Below, piece by piece: positions 36,951 through 45,517 of a DNA stretch of 64,000 nucleotides. The stretch is from Herpetosiphon llansteffanensis (GTDB lineage Bacteria > Chloroflexota > Chloroflexia > Chloroflexales > Herpetosiphonaceae): positions 1 through 64,000 of the forward strand of contig NZ_PUBZ01000088.1 of NCBI RefSeq assembly GCF_003205875.1, written 5' to 3'. Under the pieces are notes generated by a model. The model ran no database searches and was not told where the DNA came from. It worked only from the letters and a program-made list of their open reading frames with translations. The translations under genes were made by a program, and so were the position numbers. The number at the start of each line of letters is the position of its first letter. Position 1 is the first letter of the stretch.

Positions 36951-37341
36951 GCGACCTCCGGGTGGTAATTGCAGGTGTGCCCTGAGAGAATTATGAATAT
37001 TGCACACCGTTGAGGAAAATCAATAGTCAAAGTATAAAAAATTTTTACCAAAATTACTAGGGGGAATTTGTATAAAGGATGAAGGATGAAGGATGAAGGA
37101 TGAAAGAACAGAGAACAGAGAGCATAGAACAGAGAACATAGGGATTAGGGATTAGGGATTGGGCTATAGGCTATTGACTATCGGAGATTTGTTGAAATGG
37201 CAACAATTGTTCCGATAGCCTCATGCCTATAGCCTGTAGCCTCATTCCCCTTCGTGATTTCGATAGGCCATAACCATACTATCGAGAGAACGTGCTATCA
37301 TAGGCGCAACGTTCTACTCAGCAATCTAGTAAGGTTCTTTT
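36951..37341. other. Intergenic region dominated by repeats
   Basis: This 391-bp spacer between divergent genes has no gene. It starts with an AT-rich stretch that may hold the subtilase promoter. It then holds the repeat block described at 37074-37260 and ends with a weak AAGGTT ribosome site for the CHASE4 protein. Confidence 0.7.
37074..37260. repeat. Heptamer array plus nested GGCTATAGGC palindrome
   Basis: Four AGGATGA units, then GAACAGA-type units, then three TTAGGGA-type units occupy about 37074-37161. A nested inverted repeat follows: GGCTATAGGC (37162-37171) pairs with GCCTATAGCC (37225-37234), and CTATCGGA (37178-37185) pairs with TCCGATAG (37211-37218). The same kind of palindrome is at 12625-12702 and 32008-32066. 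Confidence 0.9.
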
Positions 37342-38874
37342 ATGGCATCTACGCCCTTTATTGGCACGCGCTCACTGCGTCGCCAAACAACAATTGTGCT
37401 TGTAACCAGCCTTCTGCTCTTAGTGATTGTCTTGATTTTTCCACTGCGAATACTATTACTCCAATCGTTTGCAGAGCTTGAAACCAACTCCATGCAAACC
37501 GACCTCGATCGGGTAGTGAATGCCGTGCAAACTGAGCAAAATCGCATCGATACGGCCTTGGTTTCATGGTCAACATGGGATGATACCTACGCTTTTATCG
37601 AAGCTCCCGAAGCCGATTACATCAGCAATAATGTTGGCGATGATGTTTTTGCCAGCTACAAGCTGAATCTCATGGCCTTTCTCGACCAACAACAAGCCTT
37701 GATCTACGGTCGTATGACTGATGCTGGCAGATTTGGCGATTTACCAGCAGAATTTTTGCCTTTTGTGCAACAAGTGCCTCAATTGACGACGTTTAGCGAT
37801 CCAACCCAGCGTAATTTAGGTATCGTGCGTTTTCAAGAGCGTATTGTCTTAATTGCGGCTCGGCCAATTATCAATAGCCAAGGTCAAGGCCCAATTCGTG
37901 GCACAGTGATTTTTGGGCGTTACCTCGACCAACAACTGCTTGATACATTGGCAGCGACAACCTTATTTCCTTTTCGCTTAGAAGATGCAGTTAATCCACC
38001 AAGCGATCTGCGCAGCTCAATGCAGCAGCTCAGTGCAGCCAATCCCCGCCTCATTAGCCCAATCGATGAGCATGCCTTGCGCGGTTTACAACAAATCAAC
38101 GATCTGCAAGCCAAGCCTGCGCTCGTCGTCAATATCGTTCGGCCACGCACAATCTACAATCATGGCCAACAAGCCTTGCAGGTTGTGCTGATTTTGACTG
38201 CTGCGGTTACCGCCGTTGGTGGATTAATCCTCTACGTTTTGCTCAATCGGGTGGTGATCAGCCGCGTGCTCAAACTGAGCAGCGAGATCAAACATGTGGC
38301 CAATAATTTGCATGAACGCGTCGCAGTAGTTGGCAACGATGAAGTGGCTGGCCTCGCTACGAGCATCAATCAGACCCTCGCTGTGCTTGAGCAAGCTCAG
38401 CGGGCAACCAACGCGGCTGAAACTGAGCGCAATCAATTTCAAGCCAATATTCTTGCCAGCCAAGCCAAACAACTAGCCCTGCAAGATCAATTGATTCAAG
38501 CCCAAGATGTTGTGATTGCTGAACAAGCCACGCCACTGATTCCCTTCCGCGATGATATGCTGGTTATGCCCTTGGTCGGAGCCATCGATCAAGCGCGGGC
38601 TAGCCAGATTTTGCGCACTTTGCTGCAAGGTATCGAGCAACAACGGGCGCGCATCGCCTTGGTCGATATTACTGGCGTAGCTCAAATTGATGGGTTTACT
38701 GCCGAAATGTTGCTCAAGGCGGCCAATGCAGTGCGCTTGCTTGGTGCGCAACTCGTGCTGACTGGGCTTAGCCCAGAGATCGCCCAATCGTTGGTGGCAT
38801 TTGGCCAACAGCTCGATCAACTGACAACATTTAGCACCCTGCAAGCTGGAATTGCCTGGAGCATTCGACGCTAA
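37342..38874 (+). CDS. CHASE4-HAMP-STAS membrane sensor (RsbR-like output)
   Basis: A 510-residue protein. Helix 1 is at about 20-40. The extracytoplasmic CHASE4-like sensor follows, with VSWSTWDDTYAFI (about residues 72-84). Helix 2 is at about 275-295, then a HAMP-like linker and a coiled-coil of about 50 residues. A STAS domain occupies 395-505, with ALVDITGVAQIDG around the residue that is phosphorylated in RsbR-type proteins. There is no kinase or cyclase domain. A partner-switching output, as in stressosome signalling, is the likely mode (inference). Ligand is unknown. Confidence 0.85.
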   Translation: MASTPFIGTRSLRRQTTIVLVTSLLLLVIVLIFPLRILLLQSFAELETNSMQTDLDRVVNAVQTEQNRIDTALVSWSTWDDTYAFIEAPEADYISNNVGDDVFASYKLNLMAFLDQQQALIYGRMTDAGRFGDLPAEFLPFVQQVPQLTTFSDPTQRNLGIVRFQERIVLIAARPIINSQGQGPIRGTVIFGRYLDQQLLDTLAATTLFPFRLEDAVNPPSDLRSSMQQLSAANPRLISPIDEHALRGLQQINDLQAKPALVVNIVRPRTIYNHGQQALQVVLILTAAVTAVGGLILYVLLNRVVISRVLKLSSEIKHVANNLHERVAVVGNDEVAGLATSINQTLAVLEQAQRATNAAETERNQFQANILASQAKQLALQDQLIQAQDVVIAEQATPLIPFRDDMLVMPLVGAIDQARASQILRTLLQGIEQQRARIALVDITGVAQIDGFTAEMLLKAANAVRLLGAQLVLTGLSPEIAQSLVAFGQQLDQLTTFSTLQAGIAWSIRR

Positions 38875-38968
38875 ATCTTCTCAAGCTACTTGGGCCATGC
38901 TATGATGCAATTCAATGCTATTAATCGCCATCGTCGCTTCATTGGCCACCTAAACGAGGAGCTGCTGT

Positions 38969-39235
38969 ATGGACAATTATCATGTGCCGAATGCCAAAGA
39001 TATGCACGCGAGCTTTGCTTGCCCTGAGTGTGGCAGCAAAAAACAGCATATGCGACCCTTGCTTAACTCTGGGATTCACATGCTGCGCTTTTTTGTGCAA
39101 TGTCTTGAGTGTGGCCACGAATATACCTACAAAAAGCCCTTGCCCAATCTGAATCGTCAATTGAGCAAGGACCCTTTGACATGGTTTATGTTGGTAGCAA
39201 TGGTTTTGATATTTGGCTTTATGTTTTTTGGCTAG
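38969..39235 (+). CDS. Small zinc-ribbon protein with C-terminal membrane helix
   Basis: An 88-residue protein. Cys pairs at CPEC and CLEC, about 30 residues apart, form a zinc-ribbon-like module resembling the TFIIS fold. The last 20 residues are a single hydrophobic helix, so the ribbon faces the cytoplasm or the surface depending on orientation. GAGGAG upstream supports the start. Its stop overlaps the end of the convergent metal ATPase gene by 4 bp. Function is not known. Confidence 0.75.
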   Translation: MDNYHVPNAKDMHASFACPECGSKKQHMRPLLNSGIHMLRFFVQCLECGHEYTYKKPLPNLNRQLSKDPLTWFMLVAMVLIFGFMFFG

Positions 39236-41148
39236 CGCCGCAATAAGCGCAAGCCATTGGCCACCACCAATAACGTGCTGCCTTCGTGGCCAATCACGCC
39301 CAATGGCAAGGCAATATTGCCAAACAACGCCGAAACTAACAGCACAGCAATTACGCCACCAGCAAAGGCAATATTCTGCCAAACAATCCGTTGGGCGCGC
39401 CGACCAAGCCGCAAAGCTTCAGCAAGCTTCAATAAATCGTCGCTGAGCAACAGCACATCGGCGCTTTGCAAGGCGACATCGGTGCCAGCAACACCCATGG
39501 CTACGCCTAATTCGGCTTTAGCCAAGGCCGGTGCATCATTCACTCCATCGCCAACCATGGCTACTGGGCCATAGGTTTGCTGCAATTCTTCAATCATGCG
39601 TGCTTTATCGCCAGGCAACAATTCTGCCCGTACATCGTCAATGCCAAGTTGGCTAGCCACATGCTGGGCAACAGCCCGATTATCGCCAGTCAACAGCACT
39701 ACGCGTTTAACTCCAGCAGCATGCAACGCAGCAATCGCTTGCTTGGATTCAGGCCGCACAGTATCAGCCAAGGCGATCAGGCCCCATACTTGCTCAGTTG
39801 TGCCAACCCCAATCACGGTTGCGCCTTCGGCTTCAAGGTTGGCGGCTTGGGCTTGCACCAATTCGCCCCACAAGCGCGGTCGGCCAACTTGCACCAACTG
39901 GCCATGCACATCTGCTTGTGCGCCCATGCCCGTGATCGATTGAAAATCAACGGCGGTTGGCACGCTGATGTTGTGTTGCTCAGCGTAGTTCACAATCGCC
40001 TTCGCCAACGGATGCTCCGAAAAGGCTTCGACCGCTGCTGCTGCTTTCAGCCAATGTTCAGTTGGATATTGGCCAAGATCAAGCGTTTGGGTTACGCTCA
40101 ATTGACCGGTCGTCAGCGTGCCAGTTTTATCTAAGGCCACAACCTTGATCTTGGCGGCAGCTTCAAGATAGCGCCCACCTTTGAACAACATACCATGGCG
40201 AGCAGCGTTGGCCATTGCCGAAAGCATCGCCGCTGGAATCGAAATGACCAAGGCACATGGCGAGGCAACCACCATCAAAGCCATCGCCCGATAGAGCGTC
40301 GTTTTCAAATCCCAATCGAGAAACAGCAAGGGAATTGCAATCGCCAACAAGGTCATTGCGACCACAGCATAGGCATAATATTGGCCAATCACGCGATCGG
40401 TAAAATCTTGGGCTTTGGCTTTTTGGCTGCGGGCTTCCGCTACAGTTTCGATAATGCGCGCCAAGGTTGTATCGCCAACCGCGACCGTTACCTCAATCGT
40501 CAATGCGCCAGTGGTATTGAGCGTGCCAGCAAATACCTTGCTGCCAGCAGCTTTATCGACTGGCAACGATTCGCCAGTAATCGCAGCCTCGTTGATCGAA
40601 GAAGCGCCGATGCGCACAATGCCATCGACCGGAATCCGCTCGCCAGGCCGCACCAGCACCCGATCGCCAAGCGTTAAATCGGCCACAGCAACCACTGCTT
40701 GCGTGCCATCAGCAGCAATCCGCGTCGCTTGGTCGGGAGCCATCTCCAGCAGGGCATTGACCGCGCGATGGGTACGGCCCATGGCATAGGTTTCGAGCGT
40801 ATTCGAAAGCGCAAACAAAAACATCAAAATTGCGCCTTCACGCGGCTGACCAACTGCTGCCGCGCCGATTGCAGCCACAATCATCAAAAAATTAACATCG
40901 AATTCGCGTTGGCGCAGGCTTTCCCATGCATTGCCCAGCGGAAACCAGCCGCCACTGGCAAACGCCAGCACATACAGCACCCAAGGAATCCAGGTTGGCA
41001 CGCTGGCAAAACTGCCTGCAACCCAGCCCAAGCCCGTTGCCAGCAAACAGATTGCGGTTAATCGCAGCATCCAAGGCAACGCTGCCAATTCATCGAGTTC
41101 GGCTTGTGCTTCAGCATGCAGGTGGCGGTTGCTAACACTCGTTGTCAT
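39232..41148 (-). CDS. P1B-4-type heavy-metal-transporting ATPase
   Basis: A 638-residue P-type ATPase that would pump divalent metal out of the cell. The phosphorylated Asp340 lies in DKTGTLT, with TGES in the actuator domain, SEHPLA in the nucleotide-binding domain and GDGVNDAPAL at the hinge. The membrane metal site has SPC (Cys298) and late HEGSTLLVVANG. These two motifs define the P1B-4 group (Co, Zn, Cd or Fe(II) efflux, including PfeT). There is no N-terminal metal-binding domain. A Fur-family gene lies upstream on the same strand and operator boxes precede this gene, so control by metal or peroxide is likely. Fe(II) or Zn(II) are both possible. Confidence 0.9.
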   Translation of the reverse strand: MTTSVSNRHLHAEAQAELDELAALPWMLRLTAICLLATGLGWVAGSFASVPTWIPWVLYVLAFASGGWFPLGNAWESLRQREFDVNFLMIVAAIGAAAVGQPREGAILMFLFALSNTLETYAMGRTHRAVNALLEMAPDQATRIAADGTQAVVAVADLTLGDRVLVRPGERIPVDGIVRIGASSINEAAITGESLPVDKAAGSKVFAGTLNTTGALTIEVTVAVGDTTLARIIETVAEARSQKAKAQDFTDRVIGQYYAYAVVAMTLLAIAIPLLFLDWDLKTTLYRAMALMVVASPCALVISIPAAMLSAMANAARHGMLFKGGRYLEAAAKIKVVALDKTGTLTTGQLSVTQTLDLGQYPTEHWLKAAAAVEAFSEHPLAKAIVNYAEQHNISVPTAVDFQSITGMGAQADVHGQLVQVGRPRLWGELVQAQAANLEAEGATVIGVGTTEQVWGLIALADTVRPESKQAIAALHAAGVKRVVLLTGDNRAVAQHVASQLGIDDVRAELLPGDKARMIEELQQTYGPVAMVGDGVNDAPALAKAELGVAMGVAGTDVALQSADVLLLSDDLLKLAEALRLGRRAQRIVWQNIAFAGGVIAVLLVSALFGNIALPLGVIGHEGSTLLVVANGLRLLRR

Positions 41149-41167
41149 GACCCATGCTCCTTAGCAA

Positions 41168-41182
41168 TGAGAATGATTCTAA
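41168..41182. promoter_or_regulatory. Fur-type operator box 1 (imperfect)
   Basis: TGAGAATGATTCTAA, a 7-1-7 inverted repeat with one imperfect arm, 19 bp before the metal ATPase start. It shares the AGAATGATTCTAA core with the two boxes at 41230 and 41733. Confidence 0.7.
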
Positions 41183-41229
41183 ATTGCTGATAAAAAAATT
41201 TCGGCTATTAGCACTGTTTTAAATGTTTT

Positions 41230-41250
41230 AATTTAGAATGATTCTAAATT
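41230..41250. promoter_or_regulatory. Fur-type operator box 2 (perfect 21-bp palindrome)
   Basis: A perfect 10-1-10 palindrome centred on G41240 and containing TTTAGAATGATTCTAAA. It lies between the Fur-like gene and the metal ATPase gene, within the likely ATPase promoter. Confidence 0.85.
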
Positions 41251-41285
41251 GAGATCAAATAAAAAGTGCCGAAGCACTCTTTACT

Positions 41286-41720
41286 TTAATTTTTACAACG
41301 TTCGCAGCGTCCGTAAACCACCACATTGGCCGATTCGAAGGTTGCGCCAGCGGTCGAGGCAATTTGGGCCAACATTAAGTCAAGCTGTGGTGCATGACAA
41401 TCGATAATTGAGCCACATTGCGAACAAACAAAGTTCATATGTGGAGTTGTATCGAGGTCATAGCGGGTGTGCTCATCGGTATTCAACGGCATCGACTGAA
41501 TAACCCCCAGCTTTTCCAAGGTTGTGATTGTATTATAGACCGTGGCTTGGCCAATGCCATGCTGTTTAACCACCTCGACAATCTCAGCAGCAGTGGGATG
41601 CCCGCCGTGGCGCGCTAAAGCCCAACAAACCGCCTCGCGTTGAGGGGTTGGTCGATACCCATGGTGTTCCAATTCGCGTAACAAGCGCCGTGCGCGCTCT
41701 TCAGGTTGCATAATTGCCAT
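41286..41720 (-). CDS. Fur-family metalloregulator, PerR-like
   Basis: A 144-residue repressor. The winged helix is at about residues 15-90 (RPTPQREAV and GQATVYNTITTLEKLG). The dimer domain has CSQC and CERC cysteine pairs for structural zinc. Compared from memory with B. subtilis PerR, the His in GGHPT, the Asp in RYDLD, the His in TPHM and the Asp in IIDC are kept. The fifth regulatory ligand (His93 in PerR) is Asn. It probably represses itself through the box at 41733-41747 and the metal ATPase through boxes 1 and 2. Whether it reads peroxide, iron or zinc is uncertain. Confidence 0.9.
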   Translation of the reverse strand: MAIMQPEERARRLLRELEHHGYRPTPQREAVCWALARHGGHPTAAEIVEVVKQHGIGQATVYNTITTLEKLGVIQSMPLNTDEHTRYDLDTTPHMNFVCSQCGSIIDCHAPQLDLMLAQIASTAGATFESANVVVYGRCERCKN

Positions 41721-41732
41721 TGTGCTTCAACC

Positions 41733-41747
41733 TTAGAATGATTCTAA
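41733..41747. promoter_or_regulatory. Fur-type operator box 3 in the regulator's own promoter
   Basis: TTAGAATGATTCTAA is a perfect 7-1-7 palindrome 12 bp upstream of the Fur-like start, fitting autoregulation. It has the PerR/Fur box layout. Confidence 0.85.
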
Positions 41748-41990
41748 TTACTATTCTAGCATTAGGCTTCATTTTTAGCAACATATGCTTAACTCGTCAA
41801 GTGAAGCTTTGACAACAATTATCCAAATCAGCCAATTCATGGCCAAAACTATGGTCATGCCCTAGGCTTGAGATCGGCATAGGTAAAAACCCACCCTACA
41901 GTTGGGACTAAGGTATCAGCAAAATCAATTCTATCCAGCATCGTAGCTGGGTACAATACATGCTATCACGGGCATTTGGGAGGGCCAGCT

Positions 41991-43886
41991 ATGCATTATC
42001 TCTTTGATCATCCAACTTGTATTCGGCGGACATCGCCCCAACACTTGGCAAGTTATGCCTATGGCGTGCGTGCCAGCTGCTCGGTACGCCACCCTGCTGG
42101 CGATGGCGTTGACGATCCGCGCTTTTTATTATTCGGCCCACAGCGCGGCAATTATCGCCATTGGTTCGATACCTATGAGATTAAGCCCGATAATGCGCCC
42201 GATTGGTATGCCCTGACGTTTCCCAAACCCACCAAATTAAATGTGGTTTATTGGATGCATGGCCCCATGTTCGATGATCATGGCTGGTGGACTTCGCTGC
42301 AGGTGCAATATCGCGATGCTGAAGGTGCATGGCACAACGTCGAAGATTTACAGATCACGCCGAATTATCACTTTAGCCCTCAACGCGGCGATCGTAAGCC
42401 CTTCGGTGCGTATGCAGCCCATTTTAACGCAGTGCGTACCAGCGCAATTCGCCTGATTGGCCAGCCTAGCGGCCAACCGCAAATCACCACCATGGCCTAT
42501 TTGGCCGCCGATTGGACGACCTGCGAAGGTATCGCCGCCCATTTGCGCCACATTGAACAACCATTGCCTGCTATTTTTGGTTTATTACCAGCCAATACCT
42601 TGTGGGATACCTTGTCGAGCCTGCGCGATTTAACCAACATTGCCTTCGATTTGCAAACCAACGCTGGTTTGGGGCTTGACCATTTTCTAGAGCCGCAACA
42701 TTATCAACGTTTCCACGAAAGCCAACGTCAATGCTTCGCCGACGATTCGCTCTATCAACTGATCGGCCAGCACGCTGGTTGGCGCAAGCTTGGCCAAACG
42801 ATTGAGCAAGCCCGCGAGCAAGCCTACGCCAGCAAGCAACCAGTCATCGCCCAACATCATGGCGGCTTGGTTTGGCTGGTCGTGCCCGTCATCAGCAATA
42901 ATACTGTTTTAGGCACGATTGAAAATCGCAATTTTATCGCCCAAGATCCGATCGATTGGCAATGGCATCGTTGTTATGCCCAAGAGCTAGGCCTCGATTG
43001 GGAGCGCTACCGCATAGCCTTGGAGCAAATTCGCCCATTTAGCCAGCAGCAAATTAATGCCACGATCAATCATGTGCAACAACTGGTACGCTTAGCCCAA
43101 CAATTGCTCAAAGATAGCCAAGAAATTCATAGTTTGAAAAGCAGCGCCTTGGCAGCCGAGGTATTTAGCCGCTCCAAAAGCACCTTTATGAGCATGATGA
43201 GCCACGAGTTGCGCACGCCGCTGAATGCAATTATTGGCTATAGCGAGCTGCTGATCGATGACCTAAGCGCCAGTGAGCAACAACAATCTGCTGATGATGC
43301 GCGCCAAGTGCGCAGCGCTGGCAGGCATTTATTGCACGTCATCGAAACAATTTTGCAGGTAGCGAATTTAGAATCAGGCGCATCAAACGTGCATTACGAT
43401 GATGTTGACCTCGAAATGGTGACCAATTCGCTTGAGCTTAGTTTGCGCACTCAATTTCAAAAACGCAACAACCAACTCGAAATTAAGCTCGACCCAGATG
43501 CAAGCTGGGTTTATTCGGATAGCTCAAAAGTCCGCCAGATTATCTTCCAACTGTTGCACAACGCCAATAAATTTACCGAACAAGGCCAAGTGCGGCTAAC
43601 GATTGCGCCCGATAGCCTCGACCCAGAAATGATCGCTTTTGAGGTCTGTGACACGGGAATTGGGATTGATCACGAGCATTTACCCATGCTATTTGCTGAA
43701 TTCAGCCAACTTGATGCCTCAAGCACGCGCCGCTACGATGGCACGGGCATGGGCTTAGCGCTTTGTCGCCATTTGGCGCGGCTACTTGGCGGCGATATTC
43801 GGGTTTGGAGCGAACCAGGCATTGGCTCGACGTTTACCCTCGCTGTGCCGCGTCAAAGCATCATGGCCGCAAGCAACAACCACTAA
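41991..43886 (+). CDS. Soluble histidine kinase with discoidin-like N-terminus
   Basis: A 631-residue kinase. Residues 1-175 look like a discoidin/F5-8C-type beta sandwich (LQVQYRDAEGAWHNV, SAIRLIG). Residues 195-365 resemble a PocR-type sensory domain. A coiled segment leads to HisKA with the phosphorylated His405 in SHELRTPLNAIIGY. The ATPase domain has N (HNANKF), G1 (CDTGIGI) and G2 (GTGMGLAL) boxes. No signal peptide or membrane helix is visible, so the sensor reads a cytoplasmic cue. No response regulator gene is adjacent. The start at 41991 has GGGAGG upstream; a TTG at 41976 is an unlikely alternative. Confidence 0.82.
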   Translation: MHYLFDHPTCIRRTSPQHLASYAYGVRASCSVRHPAGDGVDDPRFLLFGPQRGNYRHWFDTYEIKPDNAPDWYALTFPKPTKLNVVYWMHGPMFDDHGWWTSLQVQYRDAEGAWHNVEDLQITPNYHFSPQRGDRKPFGAYAAHFNAVRTSAIRLIGQPSGQPQITTMAYLAADWTTCEGIAAHLRHIEQPLPAIFGLLPANTLWDTLSSLRDLTNIAFDLQTNAGLGLDHFLEPQHYQRFHESQRQCFADDSLYQLIGQHAGWRKLGQTIEQAREQAYASKQPVIAQHHGGLVWLVVPVISNNTVLGTIENRNFIAQDPIDWQWHRCYAQELGLDWERYRIALEQIRPFSQQQINATINHVQQLVRLAQQLLKDSQEIHSLKSSALAAEVFSRSKSTFMSMMSHELRTPLNAIIGYSELLIDDLSASEQQQSADDARQVRSAGRHLLHVIETILQVANLESGASNVHYDDVDLEMVTNSLELSLRTQFQKRNNQLEIKLDPDASWVYSDSSKVRQIIFQLLHNANKFTEQGQVRLTIAPDSLDPEMIAFEVCDTGIGIDHEHLPMLFAEFSQLDASSTRRYDGTGMGLALCRHLARLLGGDIRVWSEPGIGSTFTLAVPRQSIMAASNNH

Positions 43887-43920
43887 CCATTTTGCAAAAC
43901 AGTGCTATGCTATAAACGCA

Positions 43921-43950
43921 ACGGGGCTACTAGGAAGGATGTAGCCCTGT
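43921..43950 (+). other. Hairpin in the zwf leader
   Basis: ACGGGGCTAC (43921-43930) pairs with GTAGCCCTGT (43941-43950), with one G-T wobble and a 10-base loop. There is no T-run, so it may be a leader structure or a weak terminator of the kinase gene. Confidence 0.5.
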
Positions 43951-43978
43951 CATTATGCGTGGTTCCTAAGGAGGGCTT

Positions 43979-45505
43979 GTGGACCAGCCAAATCCTTTGC
44001 GAGCAGGCTTACGAATTGCTCGCACCCCTGAAGCATGTACTGTGGTGATTTTTGGTGCAACCGGAGATCTCACTGCCCGTAAATTATTGCCTGCACTCTA
44101 TAATCTCGCCCGCGAAGGCATGGTGCCCGCAGGCTTTTCTTTGCTTGGTGTTGGCCGCCGCCCATGGAGCGACGATGATTTTCGCGCCGAGATGCGCAAA
44201 AGTGCTGAGCAATTTTCGCGCGTTCAGCCAATCAACGAAGAAGTTTGGCAAACCTTTGCCGAAGGCCTGTTTTGGGTTGGCGGCGAGTTTGGCGACCTCA
44301 ACACCTACGAGCAAATTGCCAGCCGCCTCGAACAAATCGATCAGCAACGCAGCACTGGCGGTAATCGGCTGTTCTATTTGGCAATTCCGCCATCGTGGTT
44401 TGACGATGCGATTAGCAACTTGCAAAAGGTCAAATTGACCGAACAAAGCCATGGCTGGTCGCGGATTATCGTCGAAAAGCCCTTTGGCCACGATTACAAA
44501 TCGGCGCAAGAACTCAACGATCTGGTCAGTCGCGCCTTTGATGAAAGCCAAGTCTATCGCATCGACCATTATCTTGGCAAAGAAACCGTGCAAAACTTGT
44601 TGGTCGCACGCTTTGCTAACGCCATTTTCGAGCCAATTTGGAATCGCAACTACATCGACCATGTGCAAATTACGGTCGCCGAAAGCCTTGGCATCGGCAG
44701 TCGGGCTGGGTTTTATGAGGAAGCTGGCGCGTTGCGCGATATGATCACCAATCATATGATGCAATTGCTGACCCTGACCGCCATGGAACCGCCAGTTGAG
44801 TTTAACGAGCATGAAGTGCGCGGCGAAAAAGTTAAAGTGCTGCATGCGATTCGCCCGATGAGTGCCAGCGATGTTGATCAGAATGCGCTGCGTGCCCAAT
44901 ACGATCATGGTACAATCAACGGCGATGAAGTGCCAAGCTACTTAGCTGAGAAAGGCGTTAATCCAGCCTCACGCACCCCAACATTCGTCGCGCTCAAATT
45001 CGAGATCGACAATTGGCGCTGGGCTGGTGTACCATTCTACCTGCGCACTGGCAAACGGCTGGCCAAACGGGTCACCGAAATTGCGATTCAATTCAAAAAA
45101 CCGCCGTTGCTGCTGTTCCCCGAAATTCGCGATGAAATTGAATCGAACGTGCTCGCGCTCCGCATTCAACCAAACGAAGGCATCACGCTCAAATTTAGCG
45201 CCAAACAACCAGGCCAGCGCATGATTATCCATCCAGTTAATATGGATTTTCGCTATGGTTCGTCGTTTGGGGTGGCAGCGCCAGAAGCCTACGAACGCTT
45301 GTTGCTCGATGCCATGCTTGGCGACCCAACCCTGTTTACCCGCCGCGATGAGGTCGAAGCCCAATGGGCTTTGATGACCCCAATCCTCGAACGCTGGGAA
45401 AACGATGAGGTGAAGCAATTGCCGCACTACGAAGCAGGCACATGGGGTCCAGATGAATCTGATCAATTTATGCAACGTGATGGCCGCGAGTGGCGCAAAT
45501 TGTAG
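43979..45505 (+). CDS. zwf: Glucose-6-phosphate 1-dehydrogenase
   Basis: A 508-residue enzyme that oxidises glucose-6-phosphate to 6-phosphogluconolactone, making NADPH in the oxidative pentose phosphate pathway. The coenzyme motif FGATGDLTARKLLPAL is near residue 25, and the active-site segment RIDHYLGKETVQN is present. It starts with GTG, preceded by AAGGAGG at good spacing. It heads a zwf-opcA-pgl operon, with 12 bp to the second gene and 4-bp overlap between second and third. Length and motifs are ordinary. Confidence 0.97.
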   Translation: MDQPNPLRAGLRIARTPEACTVVIFGATGDLTARKLLPALYNLAREGMVPAGFSLLGVGRRPWSDDDFRAEMRKSAEQFSRVQPINEEVWQTFAEGLFWVGGEFGDLNTYEQIASRLEQIDQQRSTGGNRLFYLAIPPSWFDDAISNLQKVKLTEQSHGWSRIIVEKPFGHDYKSAQELNDLVSRAFDESQVYRIDHYLGKETVQNLLVARFANAIFEPIWNRNYIDHVQITVAESLGIGSRAGFYEEAGALRDMITNHMMQLLTLTAMEPPVEFNEHEVRGEKVKVLHAIRPMSASDVDQNALRAQYDHGTINGDEVPSYLAEKGVNPASRTPTFVALKFEIDNWRWAGVPFYLRTGKRLAKRVTEIAIQFKKPPLLLFPEIRDEIESNVLALRIQPNEGITLKFSAKQPGQRMIIHPVNMDFRYGSSFGVAAPEAYERLLLDAMLGDPTLFTRRDEVEAQWALMTPILERWENDEVKQLPHYEAGTWGPDESDQFMQRDGREWRKL

Positions 45506-45517
45506 GAGGTGGCAACC

